Positions 18,301 through 29,317 of a stretch of DNA of 62,632 nt are shown in pieces. Source of the DNA: an uncultured Clostridium sp. (GTDB lineage: Bacteria; Bacillota; Clostridia; Clostridiales; Clostridiaceae). A model generated the notes under the pieces. The model did no database searches. It saw only the letters and a list, made by a program, of their open reading frames with translations, and was not told the origin of the DNA. Both the position numbers and the translations under genes were made by a program. The stretch's first letter is position 1. Each line of letters opens with the position of its first letter. The stretch is taken from assembly GCF_947039605.1 (NCBI RefSeq), contig NZ_CAMQZG010000020.1, forward strand, positions 1-62,632, read 5' to 3'.

Positions 18301-18388
18301 CAAAATCTTTATAAGTTTTATCGACATTTTTTACTTAAGTCTTAGCTATATGTTCACTTAATTTTTAATCTTCTTTAATCTCCATTAA

Positions 18389-19150
18389 TTAATACATAAA
18401 TCTTTCTATAAATTCCATCCCTAAAATTAAAACTACATATATAGAAATTGCTATGCTAGGACCAAAAGGCATATAGTCTGTTCTCTTCTTCTTTTTTGTT
18501 AGAATTAAAAGACCACCGATTGCTGCACCTATAATAAATGAGAACAAAATCATAAATATACTAAGCTGCCACCCAAGGAATACTCCTCCAAGAACTGCTA
18601 TTTCTATATCTCCCTCTCCCATTCCGCCTGTAAAGTAGCATATTGCTCCTATTACAACCGCACATATAATCGCACCAAGTATTCCTATAAAAAATTTCTT
18701 TATAGAATCTGTAAATCCTAATGAACCATTAAAACTTTCTAATAAAACAAATATTGTTCCAATAACTATTACCGGCATTGTTGTTACTGAATATACGTCA
18801 GTTGTGTCATAGTCAATCATTGCTATAACTATTAAAAATAAAACTAATATTGCATATTTTAAAAACTCATATCCTATTCCAAACTTTAAATAAACTATTG
18901 TAACTAATACTCCAGTCATAAATTCTATAAATGGATACCTAAAACTTACCTTTGCTCCGCAATATCTGCATTTACCACCTAAAAATAAGTAGCTAAATAT
19001 TGGGAATAAATCTTTCCATCCAAGCTGATGATTACATGACCCACAACTAGATGGTGGATTAACTATTGATTTTTCTGCTGGTATTCTATAAATACAAACA
19101 TTAAGAAAACTTCCTATTGTAACAGCAAAAACAAAAACAAAAAATAACAT
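18389..19150 (-). CDS. pilD: Prepilin peptidase / N-methyltransferase
   Basis: A 253-residue polytopic membrane protease that removes prepilin leaders and N-methylates the new first residue. The N-terminal cytoplasmic domain has the paired zinc cysteines CGSC and CRYC. The aspartyl protease residues are in AMIDYDTTDVY and in GMGEGDIEIA (a GxGD-type motif). About eight hydrophobic helices are visible. It probably processes all prepilin-like proteins encoded here. A GGGAG site precedes the ATG. It sits alone between the PilX/PilV modules and pilB, with AT-rich gaps on both sides. Confidence 0.94.
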   Translation of the reverse strand: MLFFVFVFAVTIGSFLNVCIYRIPAEKSIVNPPSSCGSCNHQLGWKDLFPIFSYLFLGGKCRYCGAKVSFRYPFIEFMTGVLVTIVYLKFGIGYEFLKYAILVLFLIVIAMIDYDTTDVYSVTTMPVIVIGTIFVLLESFNGSLGFTDSIKKFFIGILGAIICAVVIGAICYFTGGMGEGDIEIAVLGGVFLGWQLSIFMILFSFIIGAAIGGLLILTKKKKRTDYMPFGPSIAISIYVVLILGMEFIERFMY

Positions 19151-19378
19151 ATCATTAATCTCCCAATTGAAAACTTTTAAAATTATTTATAATTTAATCT
19201 ATTACTATCTAATTTATATTTAACTCGACTTAATATTAACACATTTATTTTACAATTTTTGGATAAATTATAATAATTTTCATTTTGTTAATATTTTTTA
19301 TTAATGTTACGGAAACTTTATTCAATTTTATTTTCGTTAGTAAAAACTTAAACTTAATACTAAATTTCTATACAAAAA

Positions 19379-19414
19379 AAATACTACTTAAAATTTATAT
19401 TTTAAGTAGTATTT
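19379..19414 (-). terminator. Terminator after the first PilX-like gene
   Basis: Arms 19379-19393 and 19400-19414 pair perfectly over 15 bases, preceded on the plus strand by an A-run (U-run in the message). It lies 11 bases after the stop at 19425. The rest of 19151-19378 is AT-rich and presumably holds the pilD promoter. Confidence 0.92.
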
Positions 19415-19424
19415 GTTCATAATT

Positions 19425-21800
19425 TTATTTCTTTAAATCCCAAACCTTATCTTTAATTAAATCACTTGGATATACAACCGTATTAGATTCTCCAACTACA
19501 ACATCCCCAGTACCATCTCCACCACCAAGAATATTTTCAAATGCACCAAAATCAAAAATTCTTTTGAAGATTATATTAAGTGCCTTACCATCTTGTGAAA
19601 AACTCCCTAAATTCCCTGAACTATTCATTTTATATCTTAAATCTCCTCCACTAAGTATAATTGAATAAATATTTGCAGTAACCTCATCCATAAAAACTTC
19701 TACGCTCTCTTTTGAAATTACAACTGCTATTTCATGTAAAAAATCAGATTTCACATTAATAATATTATTTTTATAACTATCATCTAAATCACTCACCATG
19801 ATTTCTTTATTAGTATTATTAAAAATTAACTTCACTTTTAACCCACTAATATCAGACATTATATTTATATTTAACTTATCTTCTGGCTTAATAGAATCGT
19901 TATGTTTATCCAACTCTATTTGTCCATGTAATAGCTCCGATAATGTCATTTCAGTTGCGAAAATACCAATATTATTTTTAACTTCACTGGGTCCATAATT
20001 AAATCCCTGTTTTTTAAACATTTCCTTTTCTGTTATCTCTCCCTCATGAAGTTTTGATCCTGAATCTCCATCTATTGTATTATATATACTCTGTTTTTTT
20101 ATTAATTTCGAAATGGCATTCCAATTTATAGATTCACTTACATTTATATCTTCTGGTTTATTCCAAAAATCTGTTGGCATATCTGGTTTCTTTGTATTTC
20201 TGTAATATACTTCTTTAACAAATTCTTCTTGCTGATTATCTAAATCAAAATCTGTATTACTTCCATGAGCTTTTCCATTGGCATACCCAACACCTGTAGT
20301 TCTAATATTTCCACTTGTAACCTCGATCCCATTAAACAAATCTTTATCGTTACTTTTCATTTCATTATTTTTTTCATTTGGATTATCAATTTTCAATCCA
20401 TAATGTTTTTCTACTAATTCTATCTTTTCATTAAGATTTAAATCTCTATAATCTTTATCTGCATCTATATATATTTGATCAACAATATGAAGTGGACTTT
20501 TATATTTAAATAAATATTCTTCACGCCCAGCTGCTGTCATACTCTCTAATAGTTGTCTATCAGTATACGGTTTAGTATTTCTATTTATAACAACTGATTC
20601 TCCTGATTGATAATTTTTCAAACCATCCATTGGATTAATACCACCAATATATGCTGTTCCTGATACATACATTTCATCCATTTTTATTTTAGAATTACTT
20701 CCAAAATCTTCTGAATTAACTATTATAGAACTTGATCTTTCAGCTTCACTTAAATCGGCTTCTGTAAAACCAGTTTCATACTCATTTATATCATTTAAAC
20801 CATAATAATTTTTCATATTTAATTTACTATCTACACTTTCAAATACTAAATCATTATAAACATAAATATCTTGTAAAGGTGTTTTAAAATCTGTATTTTT
20901 CTCACTAGTAATTCTGCCATTTATAACATTCCCCTCACCAGTAACCTTAAAGTCTCTTGAATAAGTATTTTCATGAAAATCAATTATAGTATTATTCAAG
21001 CTAATAGCACCTCTTGTTATCACTTTTCCATCAATATTAATATCACCTTTTTGTCCAGTTGGCTTATTTGAACCCCCTTTTATATGAATTCCACGCTCAA
21101 ATCTATCAGTAATACTATCTCTTCCATTTACCCACAAATCACCATATATAGCTGTTGATCCATTTATATCCATATATAAATTCCCATCTGTTGCTATAAG
21201 ATAATCTAATAAATTACTTTTATCACTTACAAATGGCTTTTCGATTGTTTCAACTCCATAATCAGGAATATCTAATGTGTAATTAACACTTACAATCCTA
21301 TCTTTATCTTTATCATCCTTAAAAGATGATTCTAGAGCTACCGCAAAATTTTCAAGCACTTTATCTCCTGCCGTATTATCTATTAAAACTTCTTCAAATT
21401 TTTTCACTGCAACTTTTATTGGTTGTCCCTCTTTTTCATACTTATCATATCTAATCGAAGTTTCTGTTGTATTATCTATTTCTTTCGTAAAATTAACTTT
21501 TATATAATTAGCATACTCATGCCTAAAAACTTCATTTTTTTGCTCATCTGTTAATCCAGTGTAAGACTCTACCTCATCATTTCCTTTTTCAATAGCCTCT
21601 TCAATTAATTCAACTGTTATAGACTCTGCTATGTCAATTCCTGAATCTGCTCCATAAAAGTTCTCTATTCTTGCACTTTCATCTTTCCTAAGTTTAAATC
21701 CACCTGTTGTCATTGTCATAACTGACATAATTAAAATTGATATAAATGCAAACATTGCAACAACTACTATAAGTACATTTCCTTTTTTCTTATTCAACAT
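19425..21800 (-). CDS. Large PilX-like minor pilin, copy 1 (791 aa)
   Basis: The N-terminus is a basic leader followed by a hydrophobic helix (VLIVVVAMFAFISILIMSVM) and RIENFYGADSGIDIAES. This is the PilX N-terminal signature, in which a Phe/Tyr-Tyr-A-D-S-G motif follows the transmembrane helix. The remaining 700 residues are beta-rich and acidic with repeated DGNL/GD/GxI turns that suggest a stacked beta-helix, far larger than a Gram-negative PilX (about 200 aa). It is clearly paralogous to the protein at 23149-25527: both contain NMKN-YGLNDI, SEDFG, GESVVINR and a LFKYK or LYKYK segment in the same order. The start lies 9 bases after the PilV-like gene. It may be a tip-located minor pilin or adhesin. 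Confidence 0.8.
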   Translation of the reverse strand: MLNKKKGNVLIVVVAMFAFISILIMSVMTMTTGGFKLRKDESARIENFYGADSGIDIAESITVELIEEAIEKGNDEVESYTGLTDEQKNEVFRHEYANYIKVNFTKEIDNTTETSIRYDKYEKEGQPIKVAVKKFEEVLIDNTAGDKVLENFAVALESSFKDDKDKDRIVSVNYTLDIPDYGVETIEKPFVSDKSNLLDYLIATDGNLYMDINGSTAIYGDLWVNGRDSITDRFERGIHIKGGSNKPTGQKGDINIDGKVITRGAISLNNTIIDFHENTYSRDFKVTGEGNVINGRITSEKNTDFKTPLQDIYVYNDLVFESVDSKLNMKNYYGLNDINEYETGFTEADLSEAERSSSIIVNSEDFGSNSKIKMDEMYVSGTAYIGGINPMDGLKNYQSGESVVINRNTKPYTDRQLLESMTAAGREEYLFKYKSPLHIVDQIYIDADKDYRDLNLNEKIELVEKHYGLKIDNPNEKNNEMKSNDKDLFNGIEVTSGNIRTTGVGYANGKAHGSNTDFDLDNQQEEFVKEVYYRNTKKPDMPTDFWNKPEDINVSESINWNAISKLIKKQSIYNTIDGDSGSKLHEGEITEKEMFKKQGFNYGPSEVKNNIGIFATEMTLSELLHGQIELDKHNDSIKPEDKLNINIMSDISGLKVKLIFNNTNKEIMVSDLDDSYKNNIINVKSDFLHEIAVVISKESVEVFMDEVTANIYSIILSGGDLRYKMNSSGNLGSFSQDGKALNIIFKRIFDFGAFENILGGGDGTGDVVVGESNTVVYPSDLIKDKVWDLKK

Positions 21801-21809
21801 ATATTCCCC

Positions 21810-22766
21810 CTACCTTTCTAGGTAAAATTGTGAAGTTGTTGATTCTACTACCTCACCTTTTTTTGATATATCTAAATTAACTGTATATAAGCCTTTTTTA
21901 CTATTTGTCGAATCATATATTATATTTTGATATCTATTTATATCTTCACCAAACTTTATATTAAGCCCTTCATCATAATTTTCCTTACTCACTTTAATAT
22001 CTCGTAATATCTGTACTTCTTTTATTATCCCTGTTGTATTCATGATATCAATATCAATAGTAGGTTTTTTTATTATGCTAGCTCCTGTCCCTTCATTTAT
22101 TGAAATAACATCACTTATATAAATTAAAACTACGCCATTTAATTTACTTACTGGTTGAACAAATCCCACTTCTCCATCAACAATCAAATTAATATTATTT
22201 TCTGATATATTAATATCTAAATTTAATACACTGCTATTAATTACTGTTTTAGCTGCACTATTACATTCACTCATTAACGCTTTAATATCTTTTGTGCCTG
22301 TTGGGTTCTCTACAAAGCTTAAAATTATTTTCCCATCTTCATTCCTATCTATATTTATATATAATCCTATCTGTTTTTCTATTCCCGAATTTTCATAACT
22401 ATCTTCATTTATAGATATAACATTTTCTTCTTTTATTTTCCCATTTAGTTCATACCCATTTACATCTCCAACTGATTTAATACCATATTCTATATCAGTT
22501 GTTCCTGGAATTATTGTCCCACCTTGTATGGATAATTTTTCATTACTATAAAATGGAATATCTGTATTGCCATTTATAGTATTTTGTATTTTTAGAGTTT
22601 CAATAGCTTGTTGTCCCATCAACTTAGCTTCTTGTGTTTCTTCACCTTTTTTATTAATCTTAACCGATGTCAATAATCCATTCGCCAATGGTATCAGCAT
22701 AATCCCGATGATTCCCATTGCTACAATAACTTCTAAAATAGTCATCCCCTTTTTAACTTTCTTCAT
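21810..22766 (-). CDS. PilV-like minor pilin, copy 1 (318 aa)
   Basis: The leader MKKVKKG is followed by MTILEVIVAMGIIGIMLIPL, a class III prepilin site with Glu5, then a segment EAKLMGQQAIETL near 45-57. The C-terminal 250 residues are beta-rich. It is the first gene of a pair with the PilX-like gene 9 bases downstream, and paralogous to the protein at 25528-26415, which has EAKLIGQQVVENL in the same place and a similar C-terminal GLY(T/S)V/IDL segment. The start follows AAGGGG. By size and position it resembles PilV/GspI-type minor pilins that prime assembly and recruit a large GspK/PilX-like partner. Confidence 0.82.
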   Translation of the reverse strand: MKKVKKGMTILEVIVAMGIIGIMLIPLANGLLTSVKINKKGEETQEAKLMGQQAIETLKIQNTINGNTDIPFYSNEKLSIQGGTIIPGTTDIEYGIKSVGDVNGYELNGKIKEENVISINEDSYENSGIEKQIGLYINIDRNEDGKIILSFVENPTGTKDIKALMSECNSAAKTVINSSVLNLDINISENNINLIVDGEVGFVQPVSKLNGVVLIYISDVISINEGTGASIIKKPTIDIDIMNTTGIIKEVQILRDIKVSKENYDEGLNIKFGEDINRYQNIIYDSTNSKKGLYTVNLDISKKGEVVESTTSQFYLER

Positions 22767-23104
22767 AAAATCAATCCCCTTAACACTTTATTTAATGTTA
22801 TTTTTTTCTATTTATATATAATATTACCATAGTAATCTTTTTATTTTTACAAACAAATTTATTATTTCCAATTTTTTAACATCTTTTATTGTTAAAAATA
22901 GCTAATTAACATATCACCATTCGTTAATATATTTATATTCTACTTTTTAAGACTTAAATTGATTACTATTTTTACCTTGCCCTCCTTTTAAATTTATTCT
23001 TCCTAGTTCCCTTCTCTCCCCACTAATTTATCGTTCTTTTCTCTTTATAAATTTATATAGTATAAAAATTTGTATCTATAATATTTATTAAAGTAATACA
23101 AAAA
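22767..23104. other. AT-rich spacer between the two minor-pilin modules
   Basis: No gene is supported. The stretch must hold the promoter of the downstream module, but several A/T hexamers could serve and I cannot choose. Nothing else was seen. Confidence 0.5.
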
Positions 23105-23140
23105 AAATAACACTTAGAGAATATTCTCTAAGTGTTATTT
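23105..23140 (-). terminator. Terminator after the second PilX-like gene
   Basis: A perfect 36-base dyad with arms 23105-23122 and 23123-23140 and further A and T runs outside, 8 bases after the stop at 23149. Confidence 0.92.
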
Positions 23141-23148
23141 TTATAAAT

Positions 23149-25527
23149 TTATTTATTAAGTTTCCAATTTCCTTTTTTAATCAAATCTTCAGCATTTACT
23201 ATCTTTTCAATTGACTCTGATGTTGTTCCACCAATAATATCTCCAAGAACTAAATCACCAAGGCCTCCCTCTGCAAAAAACTTTTTAAATAGTTCATTAA
23301 GATTTGTATCTATTGGTGAATAGTTACCTACATTACAAGGCCCATCATTTATATCAAACTTTAAATTACTAGCTGAATATACTAATGCTGTAAATTCCAT
23401 ATTTCCACTTCCTCCAGCTCCCTTAATTCTTTCCACCGTTACAGGTCCTTTAGAAATAACAAGAGTTGGTGTCATATTATGATTATGCACTTTATCTAAA
23501 TTTATATATATCTTCTTCTCTTCTTTTTCCTCTATACTAAAAGGTTGATTATGTCTTAAAACTAATTCATTATCACTATAATTAAAGATTATATTAATCT
23601 TATCTTCGGCTGGAAATATACCTATTGGTCTCCCTAAAATTGTAGTTGCTAAGGTCTTTGTTGATATTCCTTTAAATATAGCACCACCATTGCTTAAATT
23701 ATGCTCATTATTTTCACGTTCAAATAAAATAGTTTTTTTATCTGTATCATATATATGACCAGACTCTACAATTTTTCTTATAGCGTTCCAATTAAAATTA
23801 TTTACTACAGTAGTTTCAACATTTTGCTTTGAAAAATCCTCTTCAGTTACACTTGCCTTTGCATCTCCCATAAAATAAACTTCTCTAGCAAATTCTTTTC
23901 TTTTACCTTCTATGGACCTACTCATTGTATAATTTTTTAAATTTACTAACTTACCATTATTATAAACCACACCAGCTGTATAAATTTTATTACTATTTAA
24001 ATTCATACCTTTAGCAAGCCCCTCTATCTCATTCTCTTTATTTGTATCTTTTATTTGACTATTATAAAACTCTTCAACTATATTTACTTTTTCATGTATT
24101 TTCAAATCTTGATATTCACCATCTTTATAAAGTTTATCTATCATGTGAAGATTATTTTTATACTTATACAAATACTTTTCTTCTGTATATCCTCTATATG
24201 TATAAGGTGATGAATGTCTATTAATAACAATAGATTCACCAGTTTTAAAAAACTCATTTTTACTAAGTGGTGTTTCAGAAAGATTTAAATATGCCGTTCC
24301 AAGAATCATGGTATCACTAGCTATATTTATTTTTGATGATGCTAAATTATTAGCACTATCCTTACCAAAATCTTCTGACTCAATAATCATAGAACTTGCA
24401 ACCTTTGGCTTCCCATCATTATTAATTCCACTAGCATCTGTTATATCATTTAATCCATAAAAGTTTTTCATATTTATATCTGTATTAGTTCCATCAAAGA
24501 TAAAATCATTATAAACATGAAGGTTAAGTCCTTCATTGCTAGGATTGGTATACTCATCTTCTAATGGTATTGGATTAAATAAATCACGTTTTTTTTCAGG
24601 GTTACCAACATACCTAAAATCATTCGCATAAATATTATATCCCATCTCAACATTTGGGTCGGTACTATCTCTATTATTGTTATTAGGTATTGATAAATTA
24701 GCATTTTGTATATCAAAAGTACCATTTGTCGCAATATCACCATGCCATGTTAATGTTGAGTTTATACCTTTATCTCTAATTAAAATACCACTACTAAGTG
24801 GGTCATTTATATCTCTAAGTTCTTCACCTTTTACCCACATATCTCCTAGCACATTAAATGATGAATCTAGTTCTATATCTAAATTTCCATCTGCTGCAAA
24901 GATATAATCAAAAATATTATCATTTCCACTTACTTCTTCTAAAACTTCTTTTATTCCATAGTCAGGAACCTCTATATCATAGTCAACTTCAACAGCTCTA
25001 CTTTTATCATCTTCATCTGTAAATGTAGCTTTTAAGTTTACTGGAAGTAATTCTTTTTTTTCATTTTGAATTTCCTCATGCAGTTGTGCTGCAACTTGCA
25101 CTACTTGCTCATCTCTATTAAACTCATCATAGATAATACTATTATGTGTTACATTATCTATAGCTATTTCAATATTATCTTTTAAATACTTTTTATAAGT
25201 TGTTTGAAATACTTTATTATCCCAACCCTCTTCTCCTATATTAACAAGCTTTTGCTCTGTATTAATACCTCCACCTGCTGCTTTTAGCCTTTCAACTTCT
25301 GCATACCCACTATCTATAGCATTTTTTATAACACTAAGTATTTCATTATAAGCAATTTCAAGTCCTGAATCTGCTGAATAAAAAGTTTCTATTCTATTAT
25401 TAGCATTTCTAGTTAACTGATGTGAGGCCATTGTTCCATTTATCATTGTTACAATAAGAATAGACATTATTGCAAACATACCAACTACTGTTAAAAGTGC
25501 ATTTCCTTTTCTTTTTGTATACTTCAC
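23149..25527 (-). CDS. Large PilX-like minor pilin, copy 2 (792 aa)
   Basis: Same architecture as the 791-residue protein at 19425-21800: basic leader, hydrophobic helix (LLTVVGMFAIMSILIVTMI), then RIETFYSADSGLEIAYNEI, and a large beta-rich acidic ectodomain with ADGNL, GDMWVKG, NMKNFYGLNDI, SEDFG and GESVVINR in matching order. The near-equal length and shared motif order indicate duplication of the whole gene. The start is GTG, immediately after the TAG of the PilV-like gene, behind GGAGGTGG, so translation is coupled. It is probably a pilus tip component, with specificity possibly differing from copy 1. Confidence 0.8.
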   Translation of the reverse strand: MKYTKRKGNALLTVVGMFAIMSILIVTMINGTMASHQLTRNANNRIETFYSADSGLEIAYNEILSVIKNAIDSGYAEVERLKAAGGGINTEQKLVNIGEEGWDNKVFQTTYKKYLKDNIEIAIDNVTHNSIIYDEFNRDEQVVQVAAQLHEEIQNEKKELLPVNLKATFTDEDDKSRAVEVDYDIEVPDYGIKEVLEEVSGNDNIFDYIFAADGNLDIELDSSFNVLGDMWVKGEELRDINDPLSSGILIRDKGINSTLTWHGDIATNGTFDIQNANLSIPNNNNRDSTDPNVEMGYNIYANDFRYVGNPEKKRDLFNPIPLEDEYTNPSNEGLNLHVYNDFIFDGTNTDINMKNFYGLNDITDASGINNDGKPKVASSMIIESEDFGKDSANNLASSKINIASDTMILGTAYLNLSETPLSKNEFFKTGESIVINRHSSPYTYRGYTEEKYLYKYKNNLHMIDKLYKDGEYQDLKIHEKVNIVEEFYNSQIKDTNKENEIEGLAKGMNLNSNKIYTAGVVYNNGKLVNLKNYTMSRSIEGKRKEFAREVYFMGDAKASVTEEDFSKQNVETTVVNNFNWNAIRKIVESGHIYDTDKKTILFERENNEHNLSNGGAIFKGISTKTLATTILGRPIGIFPAEDKINIIFNYSDNELVLRHNQPFSIEEKEEKKIYINLDKVHNHNMTPTLVISKGPVTVERIKGAGGSGNMEFTALVYSASNLKFDINDGPCNVGNYSPIDTNLNELFKKFFAEGGLGDLVLGDIIGGTTSESIEKIVNAEDLIKKGNWKLNK

Positions 25528-26415
25528 CTAGTTGCCACCTCCAACATTAAATTGATATTCTAACCTTTCAATCACTTCTGTATCTTTACTTACTGTTAAA
25601 TCTATAGAATATAAACCTTTTGTCCTATGCTTATGATCATATAAAACATTTTCTACTCTCTTAACTTTATTACCTATAAAATCTATTCTCTCTTTTACAA
25701 AGCCTTCCTCCGCGGTTATCTTATTACTTCTAAATCCATATGAAGTAATATCTTGACCTGTATTATTCAAAGTTATTTTATGGTCTGATTTATCATGGAT
25801 TATAAATGCTATTTCTTTTCCTGTTCCACCTAAGTTTCCATTCCAAATAACATTACCCTCTGATTTCAAACTTAACTTTCCATTATTCACTTCAAGTTCT
25901 ATCTCAGATGTAATATCTGCAATTTTATGATTCCATTCTTTCTCTTCTTTATAAAACTGCGCAAATGTTCTGTAAGCTGGAATTGCCTCTTTATAATACA
26001 TCTCATTTTTATTTACTACTAAAAATCCCCCAACTTCCATATTATAATATTCATTTGATAGAATTTCGCTTTCTTTAATTATTTCACCATCAACAGTAAA
26101 ACCATTAATTTCACTTAAACTTTCAACATCAAATCTATTTTTAACGCCTCTTGAGCTTATTCTAAGTTCATTATTATTTAATCTAAGAATCTGCCCACTC
26201 TCTATAATATCCTGATTCCTTAAATTTTCTACTACTTGTTGCCCTATAAGTTTTGCTTCTTTTAAATCTTCTGATTTTTTATTAAATGTAACTGATTGTA
26301 AAACTGAATTCATTATCGGAACCATCATTATAGATATAATCGCAAGTGCAATTATAACCTCTAACAGTGTAGCACCGTTCTTTTTCTTCTTAAGTTCAAT
26401 ACCCCATAACTTCAT
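25528..26415 (-). CDS. PilV-like minor pilin, copy 2 (295 aa)
   Basis: The leader MKLWGIELKKKKNG precedes ATLLEVIIALAIISIMMVPI. The cleavage site has the conserved Glu5, and a hydrophobic helix and EAKLIGQQVVENL follow. It is paralogous to the protein at 21810-22766 and precedes its own PilX-like partner. The ATG at 26415 has GGGGTG seven bases upstream; an in-frame GTG at 26430 would extend the protein by five residues but has no site. A tiny reading frame encoding nearly the same first residues overlaps this start (26412-26438). The leader is longer than that of copy 1. Confidence 0.82.
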   Translation of the reverse strand: MKLWGIELKKKKNGATLLEVIIALAIISIMMVPIMNSVLQSVTFNKKSEDLKEAKLIGQQVVENLRNQDIIESGQILRLNNNELRISSRGVKNRFDVESLSEINGFTVDGEIIKESEILSNEYYNMEVGGFLVVNKNEMYYKEAIPAYRTFAQFYKEEKEWNHKIADITSEIELEVNNGKLSLKSEGNVIWNGNLGGTGKEIAFIIHDKSDHKITLNNTGQDITSYGFRSNKITAEEGFVKERIDFIGNKVKRVENVLYDHKHRTKGLYSIDLTVSKDTEVIERLEYQFNVGGGN

Positions 26416-26438
26416 AAGCTCACACCCCACAATTTCAT
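26412..26438 (-). CDS. Possible 8-residue leader peptide duplicating the pilin start
   Basis: ATG at 26438 opens a frame encoding MKLWGVSL and stopping at TGA, which overlaps the next ATG as ATGA. The pilin that follows starts MKLWGIEL. The DNA is a local tandem duplication of about 23 bases around the start codon. It may be translated and couple initiation, or may be a neutral duplication. I see no clear ribosome binding site for it. Confidence 0.3.
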   Translation of the reverse strand: MKLWGVSL

Positions 26439-26516
26439 AATCTCAAACTTCACACTTATCTTGTTATCGGCATCTTATCTTGAGTATTTAGTATTTTTTT
26501 TAATTTTTACAAAAAA

Positions 26517-26549
26517 AATAATACCTAGAGAATTTCTCTAAGTATTATT
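26517..26549 (-). terminator. Terminator after groEL
   Basis: Arms 26517-26532 and 26534-26549 pair over 16 positions with two mismatches, with an A-run at 26511-26518 giving a U-run on the minus strand. It lies 22 bases after the groEL stop. Confidence 0.85.
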
Positions 26550-26570
26550 TGTATATTTTCTATATTTTAA

Positions 26571-28190
<1,620 letters not shown>

Positions 28191-28209
28191 CTATAAACCC
28201 TCCCTTTTT

Positions 28210-28512
<303 letters not shown>

Positions 28513-28567
28513 CTAAACTTTTCTTCTAAATTTCTATATATTTTATTATAATATATTTTTTTGAAAT

Positions 28568-28596
28568 TTTATACTAAAGTAAGTGTAACTTGGCAA
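28568..28596 (-). promoter_or_regulatory. Probable sigma-A promoter of groES-groEL
   Basis: On the minus strand TTGCCA (28596-28591) and TATAAA (28573-28568) are 17 bases apart. The transcript would start about 65 bases before groES. No TTAGCACTC/GAGTGCTAA repeat is present around it. Confidence 0.7.
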
Positions 28597-28638
28597 TAAT
28601 CTAGTTAAATTAAGAATTACGAAAGGATTATTACCATT

Positions 28639-29304
28639 ATGAAAAATAAAAAACATTTTCTATTTGCATCTTTAAGCTTTATCTTACTTATCTGTACTAA
28701 TATAATAATTTTATTTAACAGTAAGTTTTTATTCAAATACTTTAGTTTATCAAATGAAACTGCAAAAACTCTTGCAATACCATTTGAAAGTTTAATGACC
28801 GAATACGAAAAAATAATTGTGTACCTTAGAAATCCACTTATCACAAAACTTAACTTTAATTATTTCAGCTTAAGCTCAAATGGACAAAAACATTTTTTTG
28901 AAGTAAAAATATTACTTACCTATCTATTTATGATTGCCGCTAGCATAGGTGTATTCTTAAGTTTATATCTTGTATACAAAAGATTTTTCTACCAAAAAAC
29001 TGTATTACACAAAAAGATGCAACAAAATCTATTAGTTTGTAAAAAGTATTTCAATAGAATCCTTTTAGCAACAGTAGGCTTTCTTGGACTTTTCATAATA
29101 ATTGATTTTAATAAAGTTTTTCTATTATTCCATAACATTGCTTTTGACAATGACCTTTGGATATTTAATGAAACAACTGACTCAATTATAAAAATACTCC
29201 CTGAGAACTATTTTATGCTATGTGCAGTCTTTATATTAATAATGCTTTTAATAGAATCCATAATAATAAATATATCTATAAAAAAAGATGTTGAGAGAAC
29301 TTAA
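28639..29304 (+). CDS. DUF1461 (TIGR01906) integral membrane protein, Lit-like
   Basis: A 221-residue membrane protein with hydrophobic segments near 8-27, 92-113, 141-160 and 193-213. Family landmarks are QKHFFEVKILL (His85), FHNIAFDNDLWIF (His165) and a following TTDSIIKILPENYF. DUF1461 includes Lit, the lipoprotein intramolecular transacylase of low-GC Gram-positives that moves an acyl chain from glycerol to the N-terminal Cys of lipoproteins, giving lyso-form lipids that reduce TLR2 detection. Whether this member has that activity is not shown. It is one of two plus-strand genes. The start follows AAAGGA, and the stop overlaps the convergent TVP38 gene by four bases. Confidence 0.75.
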   Translation: MKNKKHFLFASLSFILLICTNIIILFNSKFLFKYFSLSNETAKTLAIPFESLMTEYEKIIVYLRNPLITKLNFNYFSLSSNGQKHFFEVKILLTYLFMIAASIGVFLSLYLVYKRFFYQKTVLHKKMQQNLLVCKKYFNRILLATVGFLGLFIIIDFNKVFLLFHNIAFDNDLWIFNETTDSIIKILPENYFMLCAVFILIMLLIESIIINISIKKDVERT

Positions 29305-29317
29305 TCCTCAACATCTT
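29285..29317. terminator. Terminator embedded in two overlapping convergent gene ends
   Basis: Arms 29285-29295 and 29307-29317 pair perfectly over 11 bases (GATGTTGAG core). The loop holds both stop codons (29301-29304). The A-run at 29281-29286 gives a U-run for the minus strand; the plus side is weaker. Confidence 0.8.

Noticed and set aside
18229-18388. Cyclic di-GMP riboswitch before pilB
   Set aside because: No class I or class II conserved core is present; only a promoter and a short A/T leader.
28617-28844. Minus-strand frame opposite the DUF1461 gene
   Set aside because: It lies antisense to a real gene, with no start signal and no family features.
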